Source: Tilletia caries (taxonomy: Eukaryota > Basidiomycota > Exobasidiomycetes > Tilletiales > Tilletiaceae). Taken from it: 64,000 nt of DNA. Position numbers and translations under genes: made by a program. The notes beneath the pieces were generated by a model. It was not told where the DNA came from. It searched no databases and was given only the letters and a program-made list of their open reading frames with translations. Position 1 is the first letter of the stretch. Every line of letters begins with the position of its first letter. Below, one piece after another: positions 32,190 through 42,545 of the stretch. The stretch spans positions 1,922,001 through 1,986,000 of the forward strand of contig JALUTQ010000007.1 in assembly GCA_032718865.1 (NCBI GenBank), in the 5' to 3' direction.

Positions 32190-33240
32190 CAGTTGCCACA
32201 CGTGGCGCTACGGATTCGTTGCGCAATGCCCTCGTCTGAAGCCTCCCCTCTCCAACGGATCGAACACAACATTTGACCTCTATGTATAGACATCAAGAAG
32301 TAACAGATCGGAATGATTTTAGGAGGGCGTGGCGGTCCTATGAATAGGGACAACTTCGATCAGAAATTAGAATTGCAACGTACAATCTGAAGTAGGGAAG
32401 AGGACATTCGGCAGTTGGCTGCCATTTCACGCGTGGCACGACCAATTCGTTGCGCAATAGCCTCATTCTGAAGCCTCTCCCTCTGCAACGGATCAGACAC
32501 AACATTCGGTCCCTATACATATCAATATTTAACGGAACAAGATGGAATTCGGAGAGGGCGGGGGACCTCTGAACAGGCACAATTTCAATTATGAATGTAG
32601 CACACATTTGATGAAAGGAGAAGGTGCTTTGGCAATAGACTGCTCTGCCACACGTGGCGGCAAATCGTTGCGCAATGACCCTCGTATGAAGCCTCCCCCC
32701 TCTCCAACGGAACATTCACGACAGTCACGCCCTGTACACCTCAAAACGCAACAGACCAGGATGAAATTTGGCGAGGGTGGGTGGGCCGTGAATAGAGATA
32801 ACTTCGATTAGAACTGCAGCATGCCTTTGTTGAAGGAAGGTGGTACTTTAACGTGTGACTGCCCAAGAACACGTGGCGCGATAGATTCATTACGCAATGC
32901 CAGCCCCCCTCTCCAACGGACGATTCACGACATTCGCGACCTGTACGCGTCAATTCTGAACGGAACTGGATGATATTTGGAGAGGGTGGGAGGAGTGAAA
33001 AGAAAGGTAGGGTGCATTGGAGACGCAATATAACTTTAGTGAAGGAGCAGGATACTTCGCAAGGAATTGTTGCGAATGACGGATCCGATAAGTATCACGT
33101 CCTGGAGACGTCCAAACGCGTCGGACGGGGATGAGATTTTGAGAGGATGAGCGGGCTGCAAATAAAGGTAGGGTGCATTGAGGATGCAGGATCGGTTTAG
33201 TGAAGCGGCGAGATACTTCGCAAGGAATTGTTGCGAATGA
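32190..33240 (+). repeat. Diverged tandem array of ~220-bp units in the MULE
   Basis: A CGTGGC...TTGCGCAATG block recurs near 32201, 32431, 32653 and 32871 (spacing 230, 222, 218). Each is followed by an AGCCTC...CTCCAACGGA block and an ATGGAATT/GGAGAGGG block. Two shorter units ending GGAATTGTTGCGAATGAC (about 33063 and 33223) close the array. The units have drifted considerably, so the array is old compared with the insertion. No coding function seen. Confidence 0.7.
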
Positions 33241-33294
33241 CTAAATAAAGAAATTTCAAAACCCCCCTCTATAACCCCATACTAAAGTCTGGGG

Positions 33295-33341
33295 AAAAGG
33301 ACGGTGGCCGTATCAAAAAGGGCGGTGGCCGAATCAATTTC
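33295..33341 (-). repeat. MULE right terminal inverted repeat
   Basis: Exact mirror of 28274-28320. The third box present on the left is absent next to it; the inverted partner of that box sits instead at 31114-31132. Confidence 0.9.
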
Positions 33342-33432
33342 CAACCTTTCTGCTCTGCCTTTATGATCACAAAGATTAGAGCTCGCGCGAAAGAAAGAAA
33401 GATCAATCAATGATCAAGATCATGATCATCGT

Positions 33433-33460
33433 CACCCTAGTTTTTTTGAGAGGGAGCTGG
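33433..33460 (+). repeat. Right copy of the 28-bp inverted repeat around the island
   Basis: CACCCTAGTTTTTTTGAGAG and the following eight bases mirror 27609-27636. It lies 81 bp outside the right MULE target duplication. Confidence 0.6.
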
Positions 33461-33829
33461 ATCCTTCCTCTGTGCGAGACGGTCACGCCGCGAAACACGT
33501 GACTGCTCCACGCGTCGCGTTCGGGACTCGGAGCCTTCTTCGTGTTGATCTCGCGGTTGCGGCCATCCCAACTTCCACAGCGACGATCAGCACATGCTCT
33601 CAGCTCTGTCCCATACAGCATACAGTCAGCAACAACTTCTGTGAGTGGTGAAGATCTGGTGGCTCAAGGTCAGCGCGGCGTGACTGACAGCTCTTGCCTC
33701 AAAATTCAGGTCCTACTGTGCTTTTGCAGGTGCAAGAATCGCCAGAATCGGGAAGTTGCAGCGGCATTCACAGCGGTCGTTCGTCCGTAACGGCTCCAGA
33801 AGGAAGGAAGACGGCCTCAGCCTTCTACT
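33461..33829. promoter_or_regulatory. Upstream region of the KRE6/SKN1-like gene
   Basis: About 370 bp between the island and the long plus-strand gene. It holds donor/acceptor-like sites (for example near 33640 and 33725), so an intron in the 5' leader is possible. No TATA box is evident. Confidence 0.35.
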
Positions 33830-36800
33830 ATGTCATCTTCCAAAAACTCGATTCAACCGGCGCTCACTTCTGCTCGCTCGCGCCGGGTCGTGTCCGGGCC
33901 GGCATCGGCCAGTGCCAAGTCGGAACGAGCGCCTTCCACTCTTCTCAACCTTACGCAACAGCAAAGACGTGAGCTCGACGACACTTTTGCTTCGGCTCTG
34001 CAAGGCAGGCGCACCAAGCCACGACAGGCCAGCTCTTCCAGTACAGATGCCCCATCTGCGGCGGAACTGTCCGCCCTGCTCTCCGATCTTCGACACGAAC
34101 CACGCGTCAAGCGAAAAATCAGAAGTGACGGCCAACATGCGCTGCAAAGGACTGCCAGTGCGACCTCAAAGAAAGAGACACTCGAGCAAGCAGCCTCGGA
34201 ACTGTTCGCAAGTGTTTCAGCGTCCTTTTCAGACCTCGCAAGCAATGGTCCCGGTCCCTCGTCCACAGCTGGCCGACGAGCCCGTCGCTCCTCCGTATCA
34301 TCGGCCGCCCCAGAGCTAACCGCAAGTGTGTTGGCGGCCTTTTCAGAGCTCACAAGCAATGGTCCCGGCCCCTCATCAACAGCTGGCCGACGAGCTCGTC
34401 GCTCCTCCGTGTCATCGGTAGCCCCAGATCTCGTCGCAAGTGTGTCGGCGTCCTTGGCGGAGCTAGGAAGCAGTGAGCCTGGACCCGCGTCAACATCTGG
34501 CCGACGAGCCCGCCGCTCCTCCATGTCATCGGTAGAGGCTTCTGAAGTCCTCACTCAAACTCAGTCAACCTTCCATGCGCACGAATCACACCGCGGAGGG
34601 GTAGAGGTTCACAGCACACTGCCAAAGAAGGACCATCGTCGTCCACCAGCTCCGACCAGAGGGCGTCGGAGCGCTCCTCGACCGCAGAAACGGGATCCGA
34701 GTCCCATACCCGCAGCGCAAGGGCGCATACGCAGAGATACTAGTCCCTCTCCGACCGTCGTCAGTCAGACTCCCTCAGTAACACCGAGCAGGACGCGACG
34801 CTCTCCCAGTCCTGCGCCTCCAAGCATAGCATCCGCCGCGGCTATTGTGGGGCAAGTCGGATCATCACATGCAGCATCCCGTAAAGGGGGCAGCCGGCGA
34901 TCCAGCGTTGATCTCAGCCACCTTTCGATCCATCGTGACCTGGCGGGGTTCTCTCACGATGAGGTGGGTCAGCCTTTCATCGGAAAGCCATTTGCGGACC
35001 CACACATGCTAAATGAGCCGTTGGCCGTGCCCATGTCGAAGTCGTCATCCAAACAATCTGCAACGCCATCAAAAGGCAGATATAGCAGAGCCTCCACGTC
35101 CGGAGGGCACAGCACAGTCTCTCACCCGGTCGACACATCTCAAGTGGCACGCAATCTGCGGAGGATGATGGCCCTCACTTCGAGCTCCGACGATTCCGAT
35201 GTTGCTGAGACTGCCTCTACAGCAAGCTCCTTCGGCAATTGGCGACCCTCTCCACGCTCAGCGGGGCCACGCCTGGGTCTACGAAGGTGGGACTATCAAC
35301 AGGTCTCCACTGCCGACCGTGAACAATCCGGATCACTCCCAGCACCTGTCACCATGGGCAGCGGATACGGCAGTTCCCCCGAAACAAGGCTCGCTCAAAT
35401 CAGACCCGAGGACGGCTACACTGCGACAAGAAGTCGTTTTCCGAGGATTTGGCCTTCCAGTGAAAGTGACGCCGATGCGCCAGTCGCACGACCGTCTGCT
35501 AAGCCGTCGACACCGCGCGACCAGATGAACCAACCCAAACACTACAATACAGATCTAGAGAAGGGCTTCAGCTCGGACAACACATTCTCTGTAAGTATGT
35601 CGCGATGGTACACGCTTTAAAGTGCTTTCTGACCATACTGTCCTTCCATCACAGAGTCATTTGAGAACCCACTCGCTGCCTCCCAAACCACAGACTCAAC
35701 GTTCCCACGTTCCATTCCATGAGCGGCCATTCCCACGAACTCGCCGTATGACACGGACGGCTGCAAGTTCGATGGGGTACCTCAGCGAAAATGGAACATC
35801 AGCGTCACGCCCACCTACCGCCACCGCTATGCTGCCTCCGCAAACAGGCCGAATGCCGCGAAAGGTTGCCGCATCAAGGACATCACATCGTTCCGTTGCT
35901 GCACAGACGCATAGTGCACCCACCACGCCCACCAAGTCGGTCGACCAATTCTCGCACATGAACTTACCACCATCTTTCTCTCCTCGACCTGCGGATGGAA
36001 TACCTCCCTACTTCCCGATTCTTTCGCCTCCGTCTAAGCCGTCGAGCCGTGGGTGGGCGAAATGGCTCTCTCATGACGGGCATGGTCCACAATTGGCAGC
36101 TAACTTTCAAGCGGGCGAAGTCCGACGCAGCGCTAAGGCGGAAGCAGCTCATCGCTTGGGCCTAGGTTCACCCTCAGCAGCAGCCGGAGTTTCCGCTTCT
36201 GGAGATGTCGAACGGAACATGAGCCGGACGGAAGTGGAGGCAGCTTCGGCGGCGGGAAGTAGCGCGGCAGCACGAGCGTATCATATGTTTGCGAAGCGAG
36301 CATATGACAAAATGGGCAAGTCTACCAGTGTCCCTTCCCAACTCGGCAGCAACAAGGCACTTCCAACCATCAACATCGAGCAAGCCTCCGATAAAGGCGG
36401 ATACACAGAGTCGAAGTCTTCGCCAGCAGCACTGGCGGCTGCTGCTTTGGTGAACGACAGAGCGGCGCAGCTTAAGAAGAGTCTGGCAGGATTGGTACAG
36501 GACGATACCGAGCCACTGTCGGATGAAGGCATGTATCTCACACCACAGCTAGTCTACAACGGCGATCCTATCACGACCGATGTGCCTTCGGATACAGACC
36601 CAAACCTGTCGACGCCTTCCGAAGGCGTGGCGCCTCAATCACGGTTCGGGAAAGCATCTACGATGGCAGCAGCTCAGAACGCCAGAACTTTCAAGGTGAT
36701 TCGACCTGTATCCGACGAGAAGGATGTTCCCAGCTTGCGACTCGTCACTGCCGAGAAGGACGGTCAAAATGGCGAAAATGACGAGCTTGCAAGGTTGCTC

Positions 36801-38828
36801 TTTGACTGGGACGACCTAGACGAAGTACCGGAAGAAGACGATGACATGCACGACCCAGTAAAGCCCATGTGAGTTCCTGCCTATGGCTGTTGTGGTTGCA
36901 CAACCCGCTGACATTCCTTTGTCTCTGTCTGCAGCCGAAAGAGCTTGAACCCGTCCCGCATGATCTTGAATCTGGGTACATTGTTCATCACGATATTCGT
37001 TCTGGTGGGTCTTTTCGCTGCCCTACCGATCGCTCTACGCATGGTCATTGTCTGGCAGGAGGATCATGCACCGCCTCCGAATATCACAGAAGCCACAGTC
37101 AGTGGCCTAGATGTAAGTTGCACAGCTTCAGAGCAAGTCGCAAAAGTATACTTGACTGACATGGTTCGGACTCTGCAGAATTTGCGCTGGTCGATCATCG
37201 ACCCCGACACGCCGCGGCAGGCGCTGCATCGTACGGGAGGGCTGGACGGGAAAACTCAATACAACCTCGTCTTCAGCGATGAGTTCAACGTCGAAGACCG
37301 CAGCTTTGAGCGTGGAATGGATCCATGGTGGGAAGCTGTCGACCTCTGGTACTGGGGCACGGGTGACTATGAGCGGTACGACTCTGGTCAAGTTACAACA
37401 GGTGGCGGTGCTCTTCGGATCAAGCTTGAGGAGAGGCCTATAGGAGGACTCAATTTCCGTTCGGGCATGCTTCAGAGCTGGAACAAGCTCTGCATGTATG
37501 GGGCTGGCTATGTGAGTTCGAATGACTCTCTTTGTCACATACCAAGATTCAGCTGGCTGACCACAAAGACTTACCTAAACTACAGCTCGAAGTGGCAGTC
37601 CAGCTTCCTGGCAGCGCCAACGTCTCGGGACTCTGGCCATCCGTTTTCACTCTCGGCAATCTGGGAAGGGCTGGCCACGGTGCGACGCTGGAGGGCATGT
37701 GGCCCTACAGCTACGACACCTGCGACGTAGGCACCCTAGCGAATCAAACGACGACGGACGGGTTTCCTATCTCCGCCCAGACCGGAGGCGACACTCTATA
37801 TAATCGAAAGCACGACGTCACGGCCATTTCATTCCTTCCGGGACAGAAGCTATCGGCATGTACCTGCCCTCAAGATGATCATCCCGGCCCACGCCTGGAT
37901 GGAGATGACGGCCAGACTTATGCTATGGGCCGGAGCGTGCCGGAAATCGATGTCTTCGAGGCGCAGGTGTCGTACTCGGGTGTGATGGGTGTCTCACAAT
38001 CAGTGCAGATGGCCCCTTTTAACAACCTTTATCAAGTCTCGAACTCGACTGGACCAGCTTTCACCATCTTCAACAGTCAGTCGCATCCGAACGGGTATAA
38101 TGGCGAAGTCACGCAGCAGTCTATATCGTACGTCACGCCGACACTTCAAGGAGCTGTGGAGCACCCTGCGGCGAACGCGGCAACGCGGGCGCCAGACGGA
38201 GCGATTCAAGCTCGCACGGGTTACGCCGTGTATGGCTACGAAGTTGAGCCTGGACCGAACGGTCATTTGCAATGGGTCGCAGCTGGGTCTCCCTCCTGGC
38301 GGCTGAACGCAGCAGCGTTTGACCCCGATCCCGTCAGTGCAATCGGTCGACGAGTCTTCAGCGAGGAGCCGATGGTCAGTACTGAGGTCGCACGATGTGT
38401 TCGCTGTCGGTTCGAGTGCTGATGCTTTTCGTGCGTACTTTCCCGGCATGCAGAGCATAGTCATGAACCTTGCCATCTCGTCGGCGTGGTCGCAGCAAGA
38501 CTGGGAGAACCTGATCTTCCCTGCAACCATGTCAATCGATTATATCCGTCTTTATGCGCCTGCCTCCATGGATCCCAATACCGCCATCAGCTGCGACCCG
38601 GCCACAGCGCCAACAGCGGACTACATCGAGCGTCATGCCCAGGCGTACAATAACCCCAATCTGACCATTTGGGGAGGCGAGGCCGAGAATGGCGGATATG
38701 AGCAGACATGGCCACGTAACTCGCTCAACCCGAGGGGGTGCAGCGCACCAAAGTCCAAGCTCCCTGGTTCGCCAGTCGACCCCAACCCAAAGGCGCCTTA
38801 TGTGCCGGCGAGCGAGATTGGTGTCTGA
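33830..38828 (+). CDS. Kre6/Skn1-type beta-glucan synthesis protein (GH16 fold) with very long N-terminus
   Basis: Six exons, 33830-35590, 35655-36868, 36935-37112, 37179-37511, 37586-38374 and 38454-38828, sum to 4650 nt and 1549 residues. Residues 1 to about 990 are disordered, Ser/Arg/Pro-rich and cytosolic by topology. One membrane segment follows (ILNLGTLFITIFVLVGLFAAL), then a luminal domain with Kre6/Skn1 blocks: YNLVFSDEFN, DPWWEAVDLWYWGT, the catalytic-type VPEIDVFEAQ, and SWSQQDWENLIFP-like WENL. The family is a type II membrane protein of the secretory pathway needed for beta-1,6-glucan in the wall. Yeast Kre6 is about 720 residues, so the N-terminus is roughly 700 residues longer. 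It includes three tandem ~38-residue repeats (34196-34530). The first exon could belong to a separate upstream gene, though splicing keeps frame. Confidence 0.88.
34196..34530 (+). repeat. Three in-frame ~114-bp tandem repeats
   Basis: Each unit encodes about 38 residues with the core GPGPSSTAGRRARRSSVSS followed by an ASVxAxFxEL helix-like stretch. Units one and two are nearly identical at the DNA level; unit three has drifted. RRARRSS could be a basic phosphorylation site. Confidence 0.8.
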
Positions 38829-39262
38829 CCTCCTTTCTTCCATGATATTTATCTCTACTCTGCTGTATCGTATCTGCAAGTGCGCTTCTTTCTGTCAGCA
38901 TCTCTTCTGCATCTCGTTTTACACATTTATCGAACAATTTTTCTGACCCATGTACCCCTCGCCTGCTGGTGTAAAGTTGAAGAGGGAAAGCAGTGAAATG
39001 CATTGCTGATTGTTGTACAGAGAGATTCTGAGGGTCGTCGAGGGCCAACACAAGGAAATGACCACCCTCCAATCGCGAGGCTCTGGGTTCCATATGCGTG
39101 GCCGAACGATGGGAACGATGCTAGGAATGAGGAAGGTAGCTGGGAAGTCGTCTTGTATGGGAAGCCGAAAGTGGGTGGTTTACAGTGTAGGGTATGAAAG
39201 GAGCCTTGATCATCTCTTGTTCAGAAGCTTGTGTTGCGGAAGAAAGGTATTCGGATCGTGTT
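38829..39262. other. Spacer between convergent genes
   Basis: About 430 bp with short overlapping frames only. Contains 3' sequences of both flanking genes. No gene recognised. Confidence 0.5.
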
Positions 39263-42105
39263 TCATACGCTTCGGCCGATGACGGTGGAAGCGCGAGAGC
39301 GGAGCTGATAGCTTGAAGTTTGAGGAGCAGTGGCAGCGCCCGAAGATTCACCTTCTCCGGCGTTCATCGTCCGGCCTTCACCGGCTTTCGACGACGATGC
39401 GGCAGCGTTCGACCCGCTTCCCGAAGTCGCCGGTTGAGAGCTCGATGTAGACGACTTGGGCTTTTGCATGCAAATCTAGCATTCAGAAGCAGGAAACAGG
39501 ACATCAGCTCAACCTGCAAGAAGAAATGACAATACAGGAGAAAACTTACATGGTTCTTCTGCTCTGCATGCAAACGATAAGTGCGCATGTTGCAATCCAG
39601 TCCGAGCTCGCAGTCAACCTTTCCAGGGACTAATGCGTGAAGTGGGAAAGCAGCCTGTCAGCATCAGCCTTACCAGGCAGAGCAAACTGACTCAGCGAAT
39701 ACATACCTCCAATCTCCTTCAGCGCCTTCGGTCGCTCCTCCATCCACCACCAAACAGCAAAGTGGCCAATGATGCCTTGCATACAGTCCACGCAAAACGA
39801 CGACGTCGCCAGGATCTCAGCCATGTGACCCTGAATCGGAAGTGGCTTGACGATAGGGCGCAGCATATACGACGTCAACGATCCAGCCGCGGCAGACCCA
39901 GAGGACCCCGCCGACTGACCAACACCAAGCGGGTGAGGCGCCTGCAGGCGCTGGTCGGTTCGGGTCGTCTCGAACCTGACGACATTACGTGCAAGATCCA
40001 CTCTGGCCGTCGCACGGCTGTCAGAATCTTCGTCTTCGCCTCGGTGCCGAACGGATTCGGGGTCGGCGTGGCGGTTCGCATCAGATGAGGAAGAGGCACC
40101 GTGTTCCTCAGGCTGAATCATAGATGAGCCTGCTTGGAATAGCACACTCGCATCATGTTCCCGCTTCGCGATCCGCACAATGCCTGCCAAAATGGTCTTG
40201 ACAGCTGCAAGGAAATCAACAAGCGCCATATGTCAGTTTGTCAGTGTGCGATACAGATGGAAGGACTGATGAAATAAGAACTCACCGACGTCCTTCTCCC
40301 TCACATACCGCATCAACAGCTCCTTGTCTACCTCATTGAAACCAGCAAGGGGTATGTTGTTGAAGATGAAGTGCTCGTCAAGTCTAGGGCCTACGAGCTC
40401 GTCATCTAGCTTGTACAAGTCAAAACCAGCTGGGCACGATCCTTGGGGGTCGAATGGGTGACAGGACGCTTCCGAACATGCGGTGCCTGTATGTAGGAAT
40501 AAGGTGTTGTGTGAGAAAACATTGCCAGACACTCAGCATGTGTGCTACTTACAGCGAGAGACGATTCCTGGCGCCATTAAGGGAATCCAAGCATAGCAGC
40601 CGCTGCAAGAGTCGTGATGTTCGACATTCGCGCTTTGGGTTAGGGAAAGTCAGCATACGGATGAGCGAGAGAATCAACATTTGCCAGAAAACATACAGCC
40701 CATCCTCGTCAGCTTCTTCGATCAAGGGCCAGTGGGCTCCTCGAGCAGGCGGCGAGCCGGTTGCTGGAGTCGGAATGCGGAACGTGCATTGGCTGCGGTG
40801 ACCAGCGAGGCATGTCAGTTTCTTAGAGATTCCAGACTGCAGAACGTGCAGCATGCTCACAATCCTGACCGATTTCCAGGCCGGCAAGCCAGGCAGGGCC
40901 TGGAGTTTGAAGAACAGATTTGGCAGAGACAGGTCAGGCGCTTGCGCGAAGGTCAAAAGAGGTGTAATAGGTCTACAACTTACCAATAGATGGTGAGATC
41001 AGGACGATAAGGATCTTCGGCTTCAACACGAGCCATTGCTCGAATCTGCGTCGAAAGAATAGAACAGTGAGAACGGCACGACCGACAAGCGGAAAACTGC
41101 GCCTGCATAGAACTGCCGAGACTCACCGTGCTCGAGCCCAACAGGGCTTTATGCTGTTCGAGCCTGGTCTTCGCGGCCTCTATCTCGACCGTCGGCCGTA
41201 TGCGGTCAGCAGGAGCCAGGGACACAGCGAGTTCGGCCAGCTTGGCCAGCTTGTGGTTGAGGTGTGCGTGTGTGATGGGTGTGGCGCAAGTCGGACACTT
41301 GCTCGAGTCTTGCATCCAGACCTTCGCGCACGACCAACAGAAGACGTGCTGGCATGGTGTCAAAGCTGAGAGAGCACAGGTGGCCGATAAGAGTCGTAGA
41401 AATTGAGCCCAGGATAAGATGAGCATACAGGAACTGCGCAATCGCAGGGAGGAAATGCGAGGTCGCGTACTCACCAGCAGGGTTGACCATGAGCTCAAGA
41501 CATATGTCGCACACGAGCTCGTCGATTATGAGCTCAAGTTGAGCGTCCTTCTTGGCTGCAGCAGCGACAGCGTCCGGACCGGCCTTTGCGTCCTCAACCC
41601 GGACCTCTTTCTCCTTCATCGGCGCCGACGCTGCAACAGCGGCAGGATTCGAGCACAGCTCAGAAGGTGGCTCGACGTCGGAAGGGGAGTCCAGATCCAT
41701 GTGTAGCTCGGTTGCAGTGATAGAGACCATGCCTGCACCCGCTGTTGCAGAGCTTGCGTCGTCGATCTTCTTGCATGAACCGGTGTGCGCAAGATGACGC
41801 TGGTCGTCCATACCGCAGCTTGAGGAGGAAGCGGAAGCGGAGGTCGAAGCAGCATCTAACTTGCGTCGCTGTGCTGAGGAGCTCGACTCGGGCGCCGTGG
41901 AGGTTGAGGCGAAGCTTGGACCCGGACCGAGCGCAGCCGAGCTTGAGGAAGCTGCCGACCCTGACATGGTGTGCAGAGCGAGCGCAGCAGCAGCAGCGGT
42001 GGCAGTGGAGGAGGAGGACGAGGAGGAGGCGCTTGAAGTAGCCTGTTCAGCGGACAGGCGGTCTGTCTTATCGCTGCTGAGCATATCCTCAGCGGAGCGC
42101 TTCAT
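39263..42105 (-). CDS. RING-finger E3 ubiquitin ligase, CHFR-like
   Basis: A multi-exon minus-strand gene from ATG 42105 to the stop at 39263. Exon 1 (41475-42105) carries a Ser/Ala-rich leader and the start of the RING, VCDICLELMVNPAG. Exon 2 (41127-41365) continues it as CQHVFCWSCAKVWMQ and CPTC, completing a C3HC4 finger, followed by a coiled helix. Later exons give a cysteine-rich C-terminal region (IYCQCTFRIP; HDSCSGCYAWIP; CSEASCHPFDPQGSCP) and, near 39770, FCVDCMQGIIGHF. The RING plus Cys-rich tail order resembles CHFR checkpoint ligases, but I find no N-terminal FHA domain. A Ser/Thr-rich tail with a basic end closes the protein. RING function is secure; the CHFR assignment is moderate, and downstream exon borders were not all fixed. 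Confidence 0.65.
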
Positions 42106-42545
42106 TGCTGGCGTGAGTGCTACCTGATGGAGGCCAAGCTGGGACGGGCACGGCGAGCTCTCGTCTGGTCACTGCAGTCGCTGTCTTGCTACAGAAAGGG
42201 AACAGAGGGAAGGTGGCAATGACTGCGTACGAGGAAGAGAGAGGGAGGGGAGGGGCAGGGTGTGTTGGTGGTGGTTGCTGGCCAGGCCCCGAGCGGAGGA
42301 AGGCTCCAGAAGGGACAACGTTAGCCCATGGCCCAGGCTCTCCTCTCCACTCCCCTCTCTCGGACGTATGGAGCATGGAGCTCACTCCAGCATGCAACAA
42401 GCACAGGAACAAGGAAGGCAGAGGGCAGTTTGTTATGCACTTTGATTTCAGCGACTGTCTTCTTTGAGTGCAGTCGAGATACATCCCCAAAAGGGAGTCA
42501 GATAGTCTATGTATGTAGTTGAGTGGTGTTCCATGCCGCGGATCA
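42106..42545. other. Spacer between two minus-strand genes
   Basis: Presumed promoter of the RING gene and 3' region of the 953-residue gene's neighbour interval. GC-rich, with a GGAGGGGAGGGGC purine tract near 42240. No gene recognised. Confidence 0.4.

Larger units (their letters stand above)
28274..33341 (+). mobile_element. Mutator-like (MULE) DNA transposon, 5,068 bp
   Basis: The element is bounded by perfect 47-bp terminal inverted repeats (28274-28320 and 33295-33341), beginning GAAATTGATTCGGCCACCG. Immediately outside both ends is the same 11-bp sequence CAACCTTTCTG (28263-28273 and 33342-33352), the target duplication length typical of MULEs. Inside are a MULE transposase gene with an in-frame stop (29018-30980) and, downstream, a long non-coding part made of diverged repeats. 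Perfect repeats at both ends and an intact duplication argue for a geologically recent insertion. It lies between ASK1 and the KRE6/SKN1-like gene and disrupts neither. Confidence 0.92.

Noticed and set aside
27600..33500. Repeated units as a CRISPR array
   Set aside because: Units are ~220 bp, diverged and in a eukaryotic transposon; no short identical repeats with regular unique spacers occur anywhere in the window.
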